Assembly (NCBI GenBank): GCA_002803225.1
Contig: NXFV01000328.1
Coordinates: 1-42,466, forward strand
Length of the DNA stretch: 42,466 nucleotides
Direction of reading: 5' to 3'
Source: Gamarada debralockiae
Taxonomy: Eukaryota; Ascomycota; Leotiomycetes; Helotiales; Hyphodiscaceae
The position numbers were made by a program, and so were the translations under genes. Of this stretch, positions 21,691-31,652 are shown piece after piece (position 1 is the stretch's first letter; each line of letters opens with the position of its first letter). Under the pieces are notes generated by a model. That model was given only the letters and a program-made list of their open reading frames with translations, was not told where the DNA came from and ran no database searches.

Positions 21691-22392
21691 ATGCACATGA
21701 GTGATCCAGAGTCAAATGTCCCAGAGCTAATTCTCTACCCGTTTCAATCCCTCACAGGATTAAAGGACATTGGAGCTTCGTCCATTATCGTACAGCTGAC
21801 CAAGTGCCATATGTGCATGTCTAGTGTAGTGCGGCATGATCGGTATGGTCCCAGTGAAATTTGTAGACACTTGAAGTCGTGTGCTGTTCGTAGGGGACGG
21901 GTCTGCTGCAATTGCAGACTGCGGCGATCCGATGGTTGCTGGCACACAGTGCTGTGGTGGACTAAAGATGTGGATATTGCATGTGTAGGTATAAAGAGTG
22001 TGGGTTCTGATGTTGAATCAGATCTCGAAGTTGAAGAGGTGGCGGGGACCTACTCTAGCTTCATAACCGGCCTCCGTACCGAACTTTTTCCTCAAGCAGT
22101 CCATGAAAATACGTTCCTCCAAGGCCATCAACTCTCGAAAATCGACGCGATCTTGAACACAACCCGAGACCTACGGCCGAAAGCCTCATTGTTCAAGGAA
22201 CTTCGTACGCACGACCTAGACCCCAAGCGTTCCTCTGCCCCGAAAGAGACGACTGTTTCCATCATGAATGCGACGCGGAGCTCCTCGCGGCGAGATTGTG
22301 GGACTTGCCATGGAGAGATAGACCCTGCACGCGGCGGTGACGTCTGCGGAGAAAAAGAATACTTGGAGAAGGCACTTGGAGCGAGGTGGTAG
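21691..22392 (+). CDS. Hypothetical Cys-rich protein
   Basis: An open frame of 233 residues from the ATG at 21691. The middle (about residues 37-85) is rich in Cys and His: CHMC, a CRHLKSC motif, CCNC, then a Trp-rich stretch, reminiscent of a degenerate metal-binding domain. A third CxxC (CGTC) lies near the C-terminus. There is no signal peptide or TM segment. I recognise no family. It might be a partial gene whose introns I missed, or a chance ORF; its length and Cys clustering favour a real or recently real gene. Confidence 0.4.
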   Translation: MHMSDPESNVPELILYPFQSLTGLKDIGASSIIVQLTKCHMCMSSVVRHDRYGPSEICRHLKSCAVRRGRVCCNCRLRRSDGCWHTVLWWTKDVDIACVGIKSVGSDVESDLEVEEVAGTYSSFITGLRTELFPQAVHENTFLQGHQLSKIDAILNTTRDLRPKASLFKELRTHDLDPKRSSAPKETTVSIMNATRSSSRRDCGTCHGEIDPARGGDVCGEKEYLEKALGARW

Positions 22393-23429
22393 AGTGGGGT
22401 GACATGATAAGCGTCATTGTGTGTCTGGAATTGAAAATAGCTTCACGAGAGGATATGAGAGTGAAGGTTCTCTCATTCAATTTCATTTTTCTATGCAACA
22501 GTTCATGTAATCAGGTCTTTTATTTACTTGATCGCATCGGATCAAGGATATTCAATGCAGTGCCAGTGCTGCGATTCCAAGCCCAAAGTCCGAACTTGGT
22601 CCAAATGTACCCCTCATTCCTCGCTCCTTGTCCCCCTTAGCATTTCATGAGGCTGTGGATATCCTCGAACCGGCATTGTACCGTGGGCAACTTCTTTCGG
22701 CCCTTCCAATAGATGAGAACCTCTAGTGCGGGCTCATTCCTTCCCCAGCAAGTTCTTTTAACTTCGAATTTCAAGGAAAATTTGTCATCCATCTGAGGAA
22801 CCCCACAATGTCTCCCAACGGAACGGAACGGGAATACCGACGTCGTTGACAAGGCTTAACGCATGTCAAATGACTCAAGTGAGGATTCTAACGACCTTGG
22901 AGGCTTTTCATCGGAAGTCCGTTGATTGTATAATATAATAATCGACCGCTTTTCCCTGCTTTTGTTGGGGTTAGTGGGATGAATTGAGTTCATGGAGTAG
23001 TGGGGATTGGAGTTCGGCCCTTTTCAAGTCACCTGTCCCCCTCCGCCCCAATCCCCATTCTCCAGATCTCATGCGCCGTGAGCGATAGCCCCACAAAACC
23101 ATAGAAACGGGACAAGACGGTTGAACTTCGGGTGACAGGGTATGAAATTTTATTCTCTTCCCCTCAACTATCTCAATTTCCAGCCTCATGCCCCTTTTTT
23201 TTGTTCAAAGAGGGATATCTATGGTCTAGAAAGCTCGGGTTCAGGGTCTTAGAGGGGGTTTCCGTCCACTTTTTGTTAATAACTATGCCATTACGTGCAG
23301 AATTGACGGGACAAGATGGACCGAGGCGGAAGGCAACCATGTTTTGGAATAAGTATAAAGAGATCGGAATTGAATTCTTACTTTGCAGATCTCTCATTGT
23401 CAATTCCTGAGCAGTTTCAATATCTCACG
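22393..23429. other. Long intergenic region upstream of GH3 gene
   Basis: No supported gene. A minus ORF at 22852-22637 reads somewhat protein-like but has no domain. Near the gene, a TATA box (TATAAAG) sits at 23354-23360, about 70 bp before the ATG. Pyrimidine runs with CCCC/CTCCGCCCC at about 23036-23050 are possible sites for the carbon-catabolite repressor CreA (SYGGRG on the other strand); that is inference from consensus only. Confidence 0.5.
23354..23360 (+). promoter_or_regulatory. TATA box of GH3 gene
   Basis: TATAAAG lies about 70 bp upstream of the start codon at 23430, a normal position for a fungal core promoter. Confidence 0.55.
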
Positions 23430-25914
23430 ATGCTTTCATCTTTGTTACCTCTCGCAGCGCTTCTCGCGCCTGCCCTCGCTATTGTAGAGCCTCTGAATAC
23501 TACAATCCTTGGTCCATATGGCTTTGTACCTCCTGTCTATCCATCCCGTAAGTTCCCAGCCGAAGTTGCAATGGTTTTGAGTGTTTGCTGATCAATTCTA
23601 AGCAAATGCCACTGGTGTCGGTGGGTGGGAAGCAGCATTGGCCAAGGCTAAGGCATTTGTCTCCGAACTGACCCTTGAAGAGAAATCTGGTATGGTTACT
23701 GGCACACCTGGACCTTGTGTTGGAAACATTGTCGCGATACCTCGCCTTGGTTTCCCTGGATTATGCCTCCAAGATGGTCCATTGGCCATCCGAGTTGTCG
23801 ACTATGCCAGTGTATTTCCTGCCGGTGTTTCAGCCGCAGCATCCTTCGATCGAGACTTGATACACCAGCGTGGAGTACTCATGGGAGCTGAGTTTAGAGG
23901 AAAGGGAGCTCATGTTGCACTTGGGTGAGTTGGCTGCTCAAATTCAACGAATACAACTGACTATTTTCGCAGACCAGTTGCAGGTCCTCTAGGTAGATCT
24001 GCATATGCAGGACGCAATTGGGAGGGATTTAGTCCCGATCCGTACCTCACTGGCGTTGCAATGGAGGAAACCATACTTGGATTACAGAGCAACGGCCTAC
24101 AGGCGTGCGCAAAGCATTGGGTTGCATACGAGCAGGAGACACAAAGAAATCCCACATATGCTGATGATGGATCTATCATTCAAGAATCTGTTTCCTCGAA
24201 CCTCGACGACAGGACCATGCACGAGCTGTACATGTGGCCATTCGCCAATGCGGTTCGCGCTGGAGTTTCAAGTGTAATGTGCTCCTACAACAGAATCAAC
24301 GGGTCCTATGCCTGCGAGAATTCAAAGTCCATGAATGGTTTGCTAAAGGAGGAGTTGGGCTTCCAGGGTTATGTCATGTCTGATTGGGGTGGAACTCATT
24401 CCGGTCTGTCTTCGATCGAAGGTGGCCTCGATATGGATATGCCTGGAGGCTTCGGGGAGTATGGCTTTCAGATTTGGGAAAAGTCCTACTTCGGAGGCAA
24501 CATCACCACTGCTGTGAGCAACGGTTCCCTCGATACATCTCGACTTGACGACATGATCACACGCATCATGACCCCTTACTACTTCCTCGGCCAGGATGTA
24601 GACTACCCATTAATTGATCCAGACACTGCAGACCTCAACACTTTCTCCCCAAGAGATACGTGGTTCAAAACATTTGTTCTAAACGGTACACGCGGTGTCG
24701 ATGTTCGAGCCGACCACAATATCCTCATCCGTGAACTCGGAGCTGCATCAACTGTTCTGCTGAAAAACATAAACAATGCGCTTCCACTGAAGGCGCCGAA
24801 GTCAATCGGAGTATTCGGCAATGATGCTAGCGAAGACACTCAGGGCTATTACAACCAAGTTGACTTTGAATATGGCACCCTGTCTGTTGGCGGAGGATCC
24901 GGTACAGGTCGCTTGACTTACCTCGTCACTCCCCTGGAAGCAATCAAGGCCAAAGCCAAGGCTGACGGCGCTTTGGTTCAACAATTCCTGAACAACACCT
25001 TGATCGCAACAACAGACATCTCCACCTTAGTCATCCCAGAACTGCCCGAAGTCTGTCTCGTCTTCTTGAAGACATGGGCCCAAGAAGGCGCTGACAGAGT
25101 ATCTCTGGACACTGATTGGGACGGAAATGCTGTCGTGGAGAGCGTCGCTGCATACTGCAACAACACAATTGTCGTCACCCACTCATCAGGAATCAACAAT
25201 CTCCCTTGGGCGGATCATCCAAACGTCACTGCCATTCTCGCAGCCCATTACCCAGGTGAAGAGTCCGGAAATTCCCTCGTAGATATCCTCTACGGAGCGG
25301 TCAACCCTTCTGCAAAGCTCCCATATACGATTGCCTTGGAGATTGATGATTACAACGCCCCTCCTATTACCGCCGTCAACTCCACAGATCCTTATGCGTG
25401 GCAGGCATACTTCGATGAGAAGTTGGAGATTGATTATCGATACTTCGATGCACAAAACATGTCCGTCCGATATGAATTTGGCTTCGGTCTCTCATACACC
25501 ACCTTCGCTCTTTCCAACATGACCGTCGCCAAGGTTGGCGATGGAGCCGTCAGTGCCGTTGCAGCACCGCAAGCGACGATGCCAGGAGGCAACCCTGCAC
25601 TTTGGGACACGTTGTACACCGTCAGCGTCAGTCTCGCCAATACTGGTTCCGTCAGCGGAGCCACTGTTCCTCAGTTGTACATCTCCCTACCTTCTTCAGC
25701 ACCTTCAACGCCACCCAAGCAACTCAGAGGGTTTGAAAAGGTTTTCTTGGACGCTGGTGCGTCAATCGTTGTGAAGTTTGAGCTGATGCGCAGAGATTTG
25801 AGCTATTGGGATATTGTGAAGCAGGATTGGGTTATCCCAGCTGGGGAGATTGGACTCGGTGTAGGATTCAGTAGTCGGGATATCAAGTTGACAGGTGGAA
25901 TCACGGTGGTGTAG
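23430..25914 (+). CDS. Secreted beta-glucosidase, GH3
   Basis: Three exons, 23430-23547, 23603-23924 and 23973-25914, give 793 residues. A signal peptide (MLSSLLPLAALLAPALA) opens the protein. The (beta/alpha)8 domain follows with GTPGPCVGNI, LCLQDGPLAIR, RNWEGFSPDPYLTG, ACAKHWVAYEQ and the nucleophile motif GYVMSDWG (Asp284). The second domain carries TVLLKN and KLPYTIA; the C-terminal fibronectin-like domain carries LRGFEKVFL and ends GLGVGFSSRD. Length and order match fungal extracellular beta-glucosidases. Function: hydrolysis of cellobiose and beta-glucosides. Many N-x-S/T sites suit secretion. Splice phases are all consistent and no lesion is visible. Confidence 0.95.
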
Positions 25915-26383
25915 ATTGGTATACGAGGGACGATGAGATGATTTATGACCTTTATTTAATTAGACTCTATTTCCTTGGGGTTTAGGAGCAATTTCTGTCA
26001 TGGAACGAAAGAAAGAAACATGCGTTTCTTGTAAACTTTCAACCTTTCTACACAGGAAAAGCTTTGCGAGTTTGTTCTAGGATGAGACGCTAGTACTATT
26101 ATGCTCAAAGAATCCGAAGCTAATTATAGGCGGCGCATCTCTAGAGTTACTAGGTAGTCCTTTGAAGAGACTTGCAAAGGTAATGACGTTACTGTAAGAC
26201 AGTGAAAAGGACTCATCGGATCTTTCAAGACAGCAAGCCTCTTCCCGAAATTTGTGAACTAAGGATGGCTCTTAAGGAGGCCAAGATTTCTGAAAAATCT
26301 ACAAGGTCGTAGACGTTGCAACTCTTATCCCTAGTTACATTCGATTTATCGTGTAACATTTTTGAAAGTAGAGCTCGTTGCCT
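25915..26383. other. Convergent 3' intergenic region
   Basis: This lies between the ends of the GH3 gene (plus) and the SDR gene (minus). It has no ORF of note and presumably holds both 3' UTRs. Confidence 0.5.
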
Positions 26384-27435
26384 TCAAATCTCCTGATCTA
26401 TGGCACTAAGCTCCTTGACCGCGTCGAGTTCTCCCAGAAGACTCTCAAACTTCGACTTGGCGAGTTTCCAAGCCACCGAACCGAGGGGAAGTCGCAATGG
26501 GACGCGCTCGCCACGGCTGGCAATGTTGTAGATGGCATCTGCAATTGCAGAAGGGTCGATGCCAACACCCGACTTGATGCCCTGGCGGACATATGCCTCG
26601 AGCTTTCGAGCCGGCATGTCATCCGCCGCATAGGCTGGATGGGGCTTAGTGTGCGCCTTACTATGGCCCTCGAAGCTGGTCTTGACGGCGCTTGGCTCTA
26701 CGATGCAGAAATGGACTGTTGAAAGAGAGGCGGAGGAATTAGCGACCACCGTTCCGTGGCTGGCACATTTGAAAGACAGATTAGTACGCATAATGTGGGG
26801 GCTTACTGTTCCAATCCGGATGCATCTCTCTTGCTACAGATTCTGAAAAGCCTTCAACGGCAAACTTGCCCGCGTGGTAGTAAGCATGTCCCGGAAAAGC
26901 GCATAGCCCGGCGAGCGACGAGATATTGAAAATCACCCCGCCTTTATGGTCTTCAGCCTGGCGCATGACCTCAATAGCGCGTGTCGTCACCCGCGCCGTG
27001 CCGAAGAAAAGGGTCTCAATCCCCTGGTGAGTCTCTTCCTCTGTCGCCGCCTCGGTGTCGCCCGAGTGCGAATATCCGGCACTGTTGACCACAACATCGA
27101 GATGGAAGTTTTTGCCGAAGTGCTCCGCAGCCGCGGTGAAGGCGGCGTTTATTGAACTGGCCGAGGTCACGTCCAGAGCGAGCTTGAGGATGTTGGGGCT
27201 CGCATCGGGGAGGTACGAAAGACTGGACGGGTTGCGGGCTGTAGCAATCAGGCGCTGGTCTGGCTTGCTCGCGACTAAGCTCGCAAGGGCACGACCGATT
27301 CCCGACGAGCAACCGGTAACTGTTAGAACAGGAGGAGATTTAGTCACCTATGCCATATACTTGGGCTCAAAAAGACAACAGAAACTTACTCAGCCAGACT
27401 GCACCAGATGGAAGCTTGTAAGGCTTGGTGTTCAC
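26384..27435 (-). CDS. SDR-family oxidoreductase with GTG in start position
   Basis: Exons 27435-27390, 27319-26807 and 26715-26384 give 296 residues. The first splice (70-nt intron) builds the sequence AVWLI-TGCSSGIG, exactly the family pattern, and places the NAD(P) motif at residues 17-24. Other classical SDR elements are NSAG, NISS and the catalytic pair Tyr163/Lys167 in YHAGK. The C-terminal part (HFCIVEPSAVKTSFEGHSKAH) is as expected. The first exon has no ATG: the position where the family starts reads GTG AAC ACC AAG (27435-27424), with an in-frame TAA further upstream. Either a near-cognate start is used, a short upstream exon was missed, or the start codon was lost. The rest of the frame is intact. 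Confidence 0.82.
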
Positions 27436-28110
27436 TGGATTCAACTTCGCATGAGAAGTAGCACGTTTAGGTGGCTCTTAAACGCAGAAAAGACTTGGTA
27501 TGTCTATTATAGTTGAGAAAAGGAAATATCGAATGTCTACACGATGTCAACTACTTGTTATTCACAGCGTAACTCAGGATTCTTATAGCTTTTTACCTCT
27601 TACTTCGGCTTGTTTGCGCGCCTCCCATCTACCGCGGCGGTCCCGCGTCTAGGCCCTCGGCCAATCAGCTACCAGCCCAACAAAATTCGTGCCTCAGGCG
27701 GCATGAGTCATGCGGGCGTGAGTCATGCTGTTAGAAGGTCAAAGGCAATAGTGATGTTAGATTGATGAGCTTGATGCAACGGAGTGATTATATAAGCAAC
27801 CCCTGGCAGAGGTTGGGTGGATCACGTGAAATAGTCACGTTATCTATCAAGCCTATCAAGTGTAGCGAGATAGGCCAGAAGGTAAACAAAATCGCTCCGA
27901 GCCTTGCTACACGTGATAGGTCTGATAGTATGTGAATGTACCTGGGCATGCCACGTGATGTGACAATATACCGGGCTCAGCCCTAGCCTAAGGTAAGCGA
28001 CGCAAACCAAATGAGCCGACCTCAAGCATAGAATTTTAACCGAGGAAAATCATATGTAGTTGCATCGTCGCATCACACGTGCAACATTTTGATCACAACT
28101 ACAGGACGTG
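27436..28110. promoter_or_regulatory. Divergent promoter region with TGAGTCA and CACGTG sites
   Basis: This separates the SDR gene (minus) and the adenylosuccinate-lyase-like gene (plus). It has two TGAGTCA heptamers (27704-27710, 27719-27725) and four CACGTG hexamers (27823-27828, 27910-27915, 27952-27957, 28076-28081). TGACTC/TGAGTCA is the Gcn4/Bas1 core that controls purine and amino-acid genes in yeast; CACGTG is the Cbf1/bHLH core. Binding here is inference from sequence alone. Confidence 0.5.
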
Positions 28111-30296
28111 ATGCCGAATTACGACGAGTACCAGACGCCGTTAGCATCTCGCTATGCCAGTAACTCTTCCAATGCCTTTCTTATCTATTTCAGCTTACTG
28201 ACGTGATGCTTCTCGTTGCGTGAGCGGGCCTGTCGGATGGGGAAAATAGACTCGATTACTGAGTAAAAGTAGGGTGTAAAAGGGGGCTATATACACGTAG
28301 AAAAGGGGCTAAGCTAGGCCCAAATAGGGAGGCTAAAATAGGCTAATATTTCATCTGACAGGGCCACAAGTTGGCGCAAGCTTTGGCTCTGGCTTGCTGA
28401 GGCAGAGAAGGAGGTTGGCCTTACCCAGATCACGGACAAGGCGATTGAGGCAATCCGGGCAAACCTCGTCGTGAGCGACGAGACATTCCAGGTTATTGCT
28501 GCTGAGGAGCGTATTCGTCGCCACGATGTCATGAGCCATGTTTTCGCTTTGGAGAAGGATGCGCCTGATGCTGCTGGTCTTATTCATATCGGAGTAACTT
28601 CATGTTATGGTTGGATTTTCTAATCTTTGCACTTCTCTAGGTCCTTGGCTTTGCTAACTGTTCTTTTAGTATGTTTCTACCCCTTCCTTTATTCTCTAGG
28701 CCAGGTCGAGTCTCACATTAATGCAATAGGTTACTGACTGTTAGTTGAGCTGTATTTTGGGGGGGAAATATAGTGGCATTTCTAGACCTAGCTGATATCT
28801 AAGGAGCTGAAATACAAGGAGGGGCAGAGCTCTCTTATATCACAAAAGAGGGGTAAATACAGGCTATACCTGGTTAGGCAATTCCAACCAACACTGACAA
28901 TGCCGATCTAATCTTCATGCGGGATGCGTTGGATCTAATCCTGCCCAAACTAGCTAAAGTTGTTCACAATCTATCGCAGTTTGCGCTCAGGTATAAGGAT
29001 CTGCCTACTCTCGGTTTCACGTACGTCCATAACCAGATCTCTTCAAATAACTTAGAAGTGTCTGTTGCTAATTCCAGGGAGAAAGTCACTACCAGGCAGC
29101 ACAGCCTATCACGGTAGGACGTCGGGCAGTGCAGTGGATTCAGGATCTAGTCATGGACCTAGAAGACATTGAATATGTCCGGGCGGGCCTTAAGTTCCGT
29201 GGAGCCCAGGGCACGACCGGCACTCAGGTAGGCTTCAATTATAAGCCATGAACCCTAGCTGACTCTGAAGCTAGGCTTCTTTCATGGAAATTTTCCACGG
29301 TGATACTTCCAAGATTGGTCAGCTCAACGAAATACTCGTGAGAAAGGCAGGCTTTACGGCTTGCTATGATGTCTCGACCCAGACCTATTCGCGGAAAGTC
29401 GATCTACGTATTGCTAATGCGCTCTCGTCTTTTGGTGCCACTGCTATACGTATTGCTACTGTAATAAGTCCTTTTTCTAGCTGTTCTTTCTATGCTAACC
29501 AACATTTAAGGATATCCGTCATCTTGCCCACGACAAAGTGTTAGATGAGCCTCACGAAGCTACTCAGGTTAGCGATAGGACTCCCTAGCTAGGAAGAAAA
29601 ACGCAAAACAATTTAGCTAACAAATAGCAGACCGGAAGTTCAGCGATGAGTTTTAAGCAGAATTCGATGAGGAGTGAGAGGATTTGCAGTCTTGGTCGAA
29701 AGTTAAGCAATATCACGACCAACTTCTCCCACACATTCTCAAGCCAGTGGCTTGAGCGTTCACTTGATGACAGCGCCATCCGTCGAATTGGTATACCGGA
29801 GATGTTTCTTCTTAGTGACTCACTCCTTATTACGCTGGATGACGTTACTAATGGTCTCGTTGTCTTTCCCGCTATGATTGAGTCTCAGTTACAGCAAGAA
29901 CTTCCGTTTATAGCTACAGAGAATATCACAATGAAGCTTGTTAGCCATAACATCTCACGCCAAGAAGCGCATGAGCAGCTTCGCGTTCTCTCGCGCGAGT
30001 CAGCCGCAGTTGTGAAAGGTGGTGGCAGGAACGACTTAATTGAGCGAATTAAGAAGACTGACTTCTTTGTAAGTTCTTACTTTCCTCTCCGGTTGGTGTC
30101 TCTTTTTCCCTAACTACAAATTTTATAGAAACCGATCTGGAAGGAGATTGATAGTATGTTGGACGCCAAGCTCTTTATTGGCAGGTCTCCGGAGATCGTT
30201 GAGCGATATGTAGGGCCGGGCGGAGTCGTTAATGGAAAGCTAGAGAAGTACAAGGACTACCTTACATCCGCCACTACGGCCAATCTTGTCGTTTAG
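28111..30296 (+). CDS. Adenylosuccinate lyase-like protein (possibly decaying paralogue)
   Basis: The ATG at 28111 starts [17 protein letters not shown], the family N-terminus (exon to about 28159). A second block (about 28342-28606) reads [32 protein letters not shown] and ending TSCY. From about 28888 six exons join cleanly in phase: to 29020, 29086-29227, 29275-29460, 29511-29567, 29631-30068 and 30129-30296. They carry the His motif GFTHYQAAQP (made by a splice with AAG acceptor), [20 protein letters not shown] and [10 protein letters not shown]. The signature loop reads [17 protein letters not shown]; family members usually have Pro where the two Ser residues after AM and QN stand. The catalytic Ser of SSAM is kept. 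The first two intron junctions do not join in a consistent phase, so the 5' third may be broken. Role in the family: two steps of purine biosynthesis. Confidence 0.72.
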
Positions 30297-31652
30297 TCAT
30301 GCTATCTTGTCAAGGTTAGCTCCAGGAATTTAGGGCTATTGCGTGAATTCTCATGAGGTTAATAAGTGCCGTGTGCTTCGGAGCTGTATGTACGACATAC
30401 AAGTGATCTCCACGCACATTTCTAACATGCCGTCTTAAGAAGCGTCATTAGAATCACATGAAATTACAGATTGCTCGAATCTTTGGTCTCTGTCACTCGG
30501 TGCGGACGAGTTTATTCGAGAATAGAAGCCATTCTAAAGCAGGTAAGGTATTACCTACGCCCACCGCATTCTCACCTTCGATGTGACAGCACACGTATTG
30601 GGGTCTCACGCAATGAAGACCCTACGTAGTAAAATGCTGAATTAACGAAAATACTAAGCTAAGGAGAAAAGGAAAAGGTTCTACAAGTATACGAAGTCTA
30701 ATATATCTCTAGGACGCGCTAGCGCACTAGGCTCCTGTGTGTCAGACACAGCCAGGGGATATTTACTAGAACTATTATAGTTACTTGAGCCAGGGCTCAA
30801 CATTTGGTATAGGCGATTTAGTATGGGCGATTTGGTGACATTCGCTAGAACTGTCACATATGCAAGTTTGAGAGAGATCTTTACAACAGGCTACTTTGGA
30901 TAGGCTTTGGAATAAACAGAATAGCGCTTAAAAGTGCTCAAATTTATGGTTTTATTATGGCTAGGCCATAGTTAAAAAATGCCAAGACCCATCCCTTATG
31001 CTTATTAATAACCCATTATACCGGACTGAAAAACATTGATTTTTCATTCCGATATAGTGGGGTTCGACTCAGTATGCTCGCTAAAATTTGAGGCCTGCAC
31101 TCAAATTTCCCCTTTAAAAGCAAGTCATTTCCACCAACAAGCACTAAATAACCTTCGCCTTAACCATTGATAGTGTCTTTGCCTTCGCATTTCACACTTC
31201 TTCGCTATATGGCTAATGTTAGGGACCATTCGCTGCCGAATTGTGACCCCGACCCAGTGGCCGCATCAATTCTCTTGTCGCAAATAATAGTGCTGAAATT
31301 CCAAAGAAAGTTGCTTATTGGAGAGATACGGAAGAAGCGTCAAGACTAGTTGTTAAGTGGTCAGGAGGTTAGCCATAAATGCATGCAGCCAAATTTGGAC
31401 ACCGAACTGACACGAACGCGAAATCACAAAAATCCTTAAGGCGTTCAAGCTCTTTTCATTTAAACCACTATGACGCGCGGCCTTCCATCTTCCCTTCCTC
31501 GCCATGTGCATTTAGAGCAATATCATTCTCTGCGAGCTGGATACTGGCTTAAAATCCCGACGCTCGTCCCAATATTACGGACGTCAACGGCTGGATGACG
31601 GGAGCTAATCTTAGTGTTTCAATTGGCGGAACGGGCCAGCAAGTCAGGCGCT
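30297..31652. other. AT-rich repeat-like region with hairpins
   Basis: No gene is supported. The DNA is AT-rich with many CTAG-type words. It contains an imperfect 25-bp inverted repeat at 31010-31064, a 9-bp inverted repeat (AAATTTGAG/CTCAAATTT) at about 31085-31109, and a short hairpin around 30730-30760 near GCGCTAGCGC. It looks like degraded repeat DNA. Its right end is the promoter side of the caspase-like gene. Confidence 0.5.
31010..31064. repeat. Imperfect inverted repeat, 25-bp arms
   Basis: The left arm at 31010-31033 (AACCCATTATACCGGACTG then AAAAA) matches the reverse complement of 31040-31064 with about five mismatches. The loop is only about 6 bases. It could be two transposon ends fused after loss of the interior, or a simple hairpin. 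Confidence 0.65.

Noticed and set aside
29041..29085. CAG acceptor at about 29077 in the lyase-like gene
   Set aside because: It leads to a premature stop. The AAG acceptor ending at 29085 gives the exact family sequence GFTHYQ.
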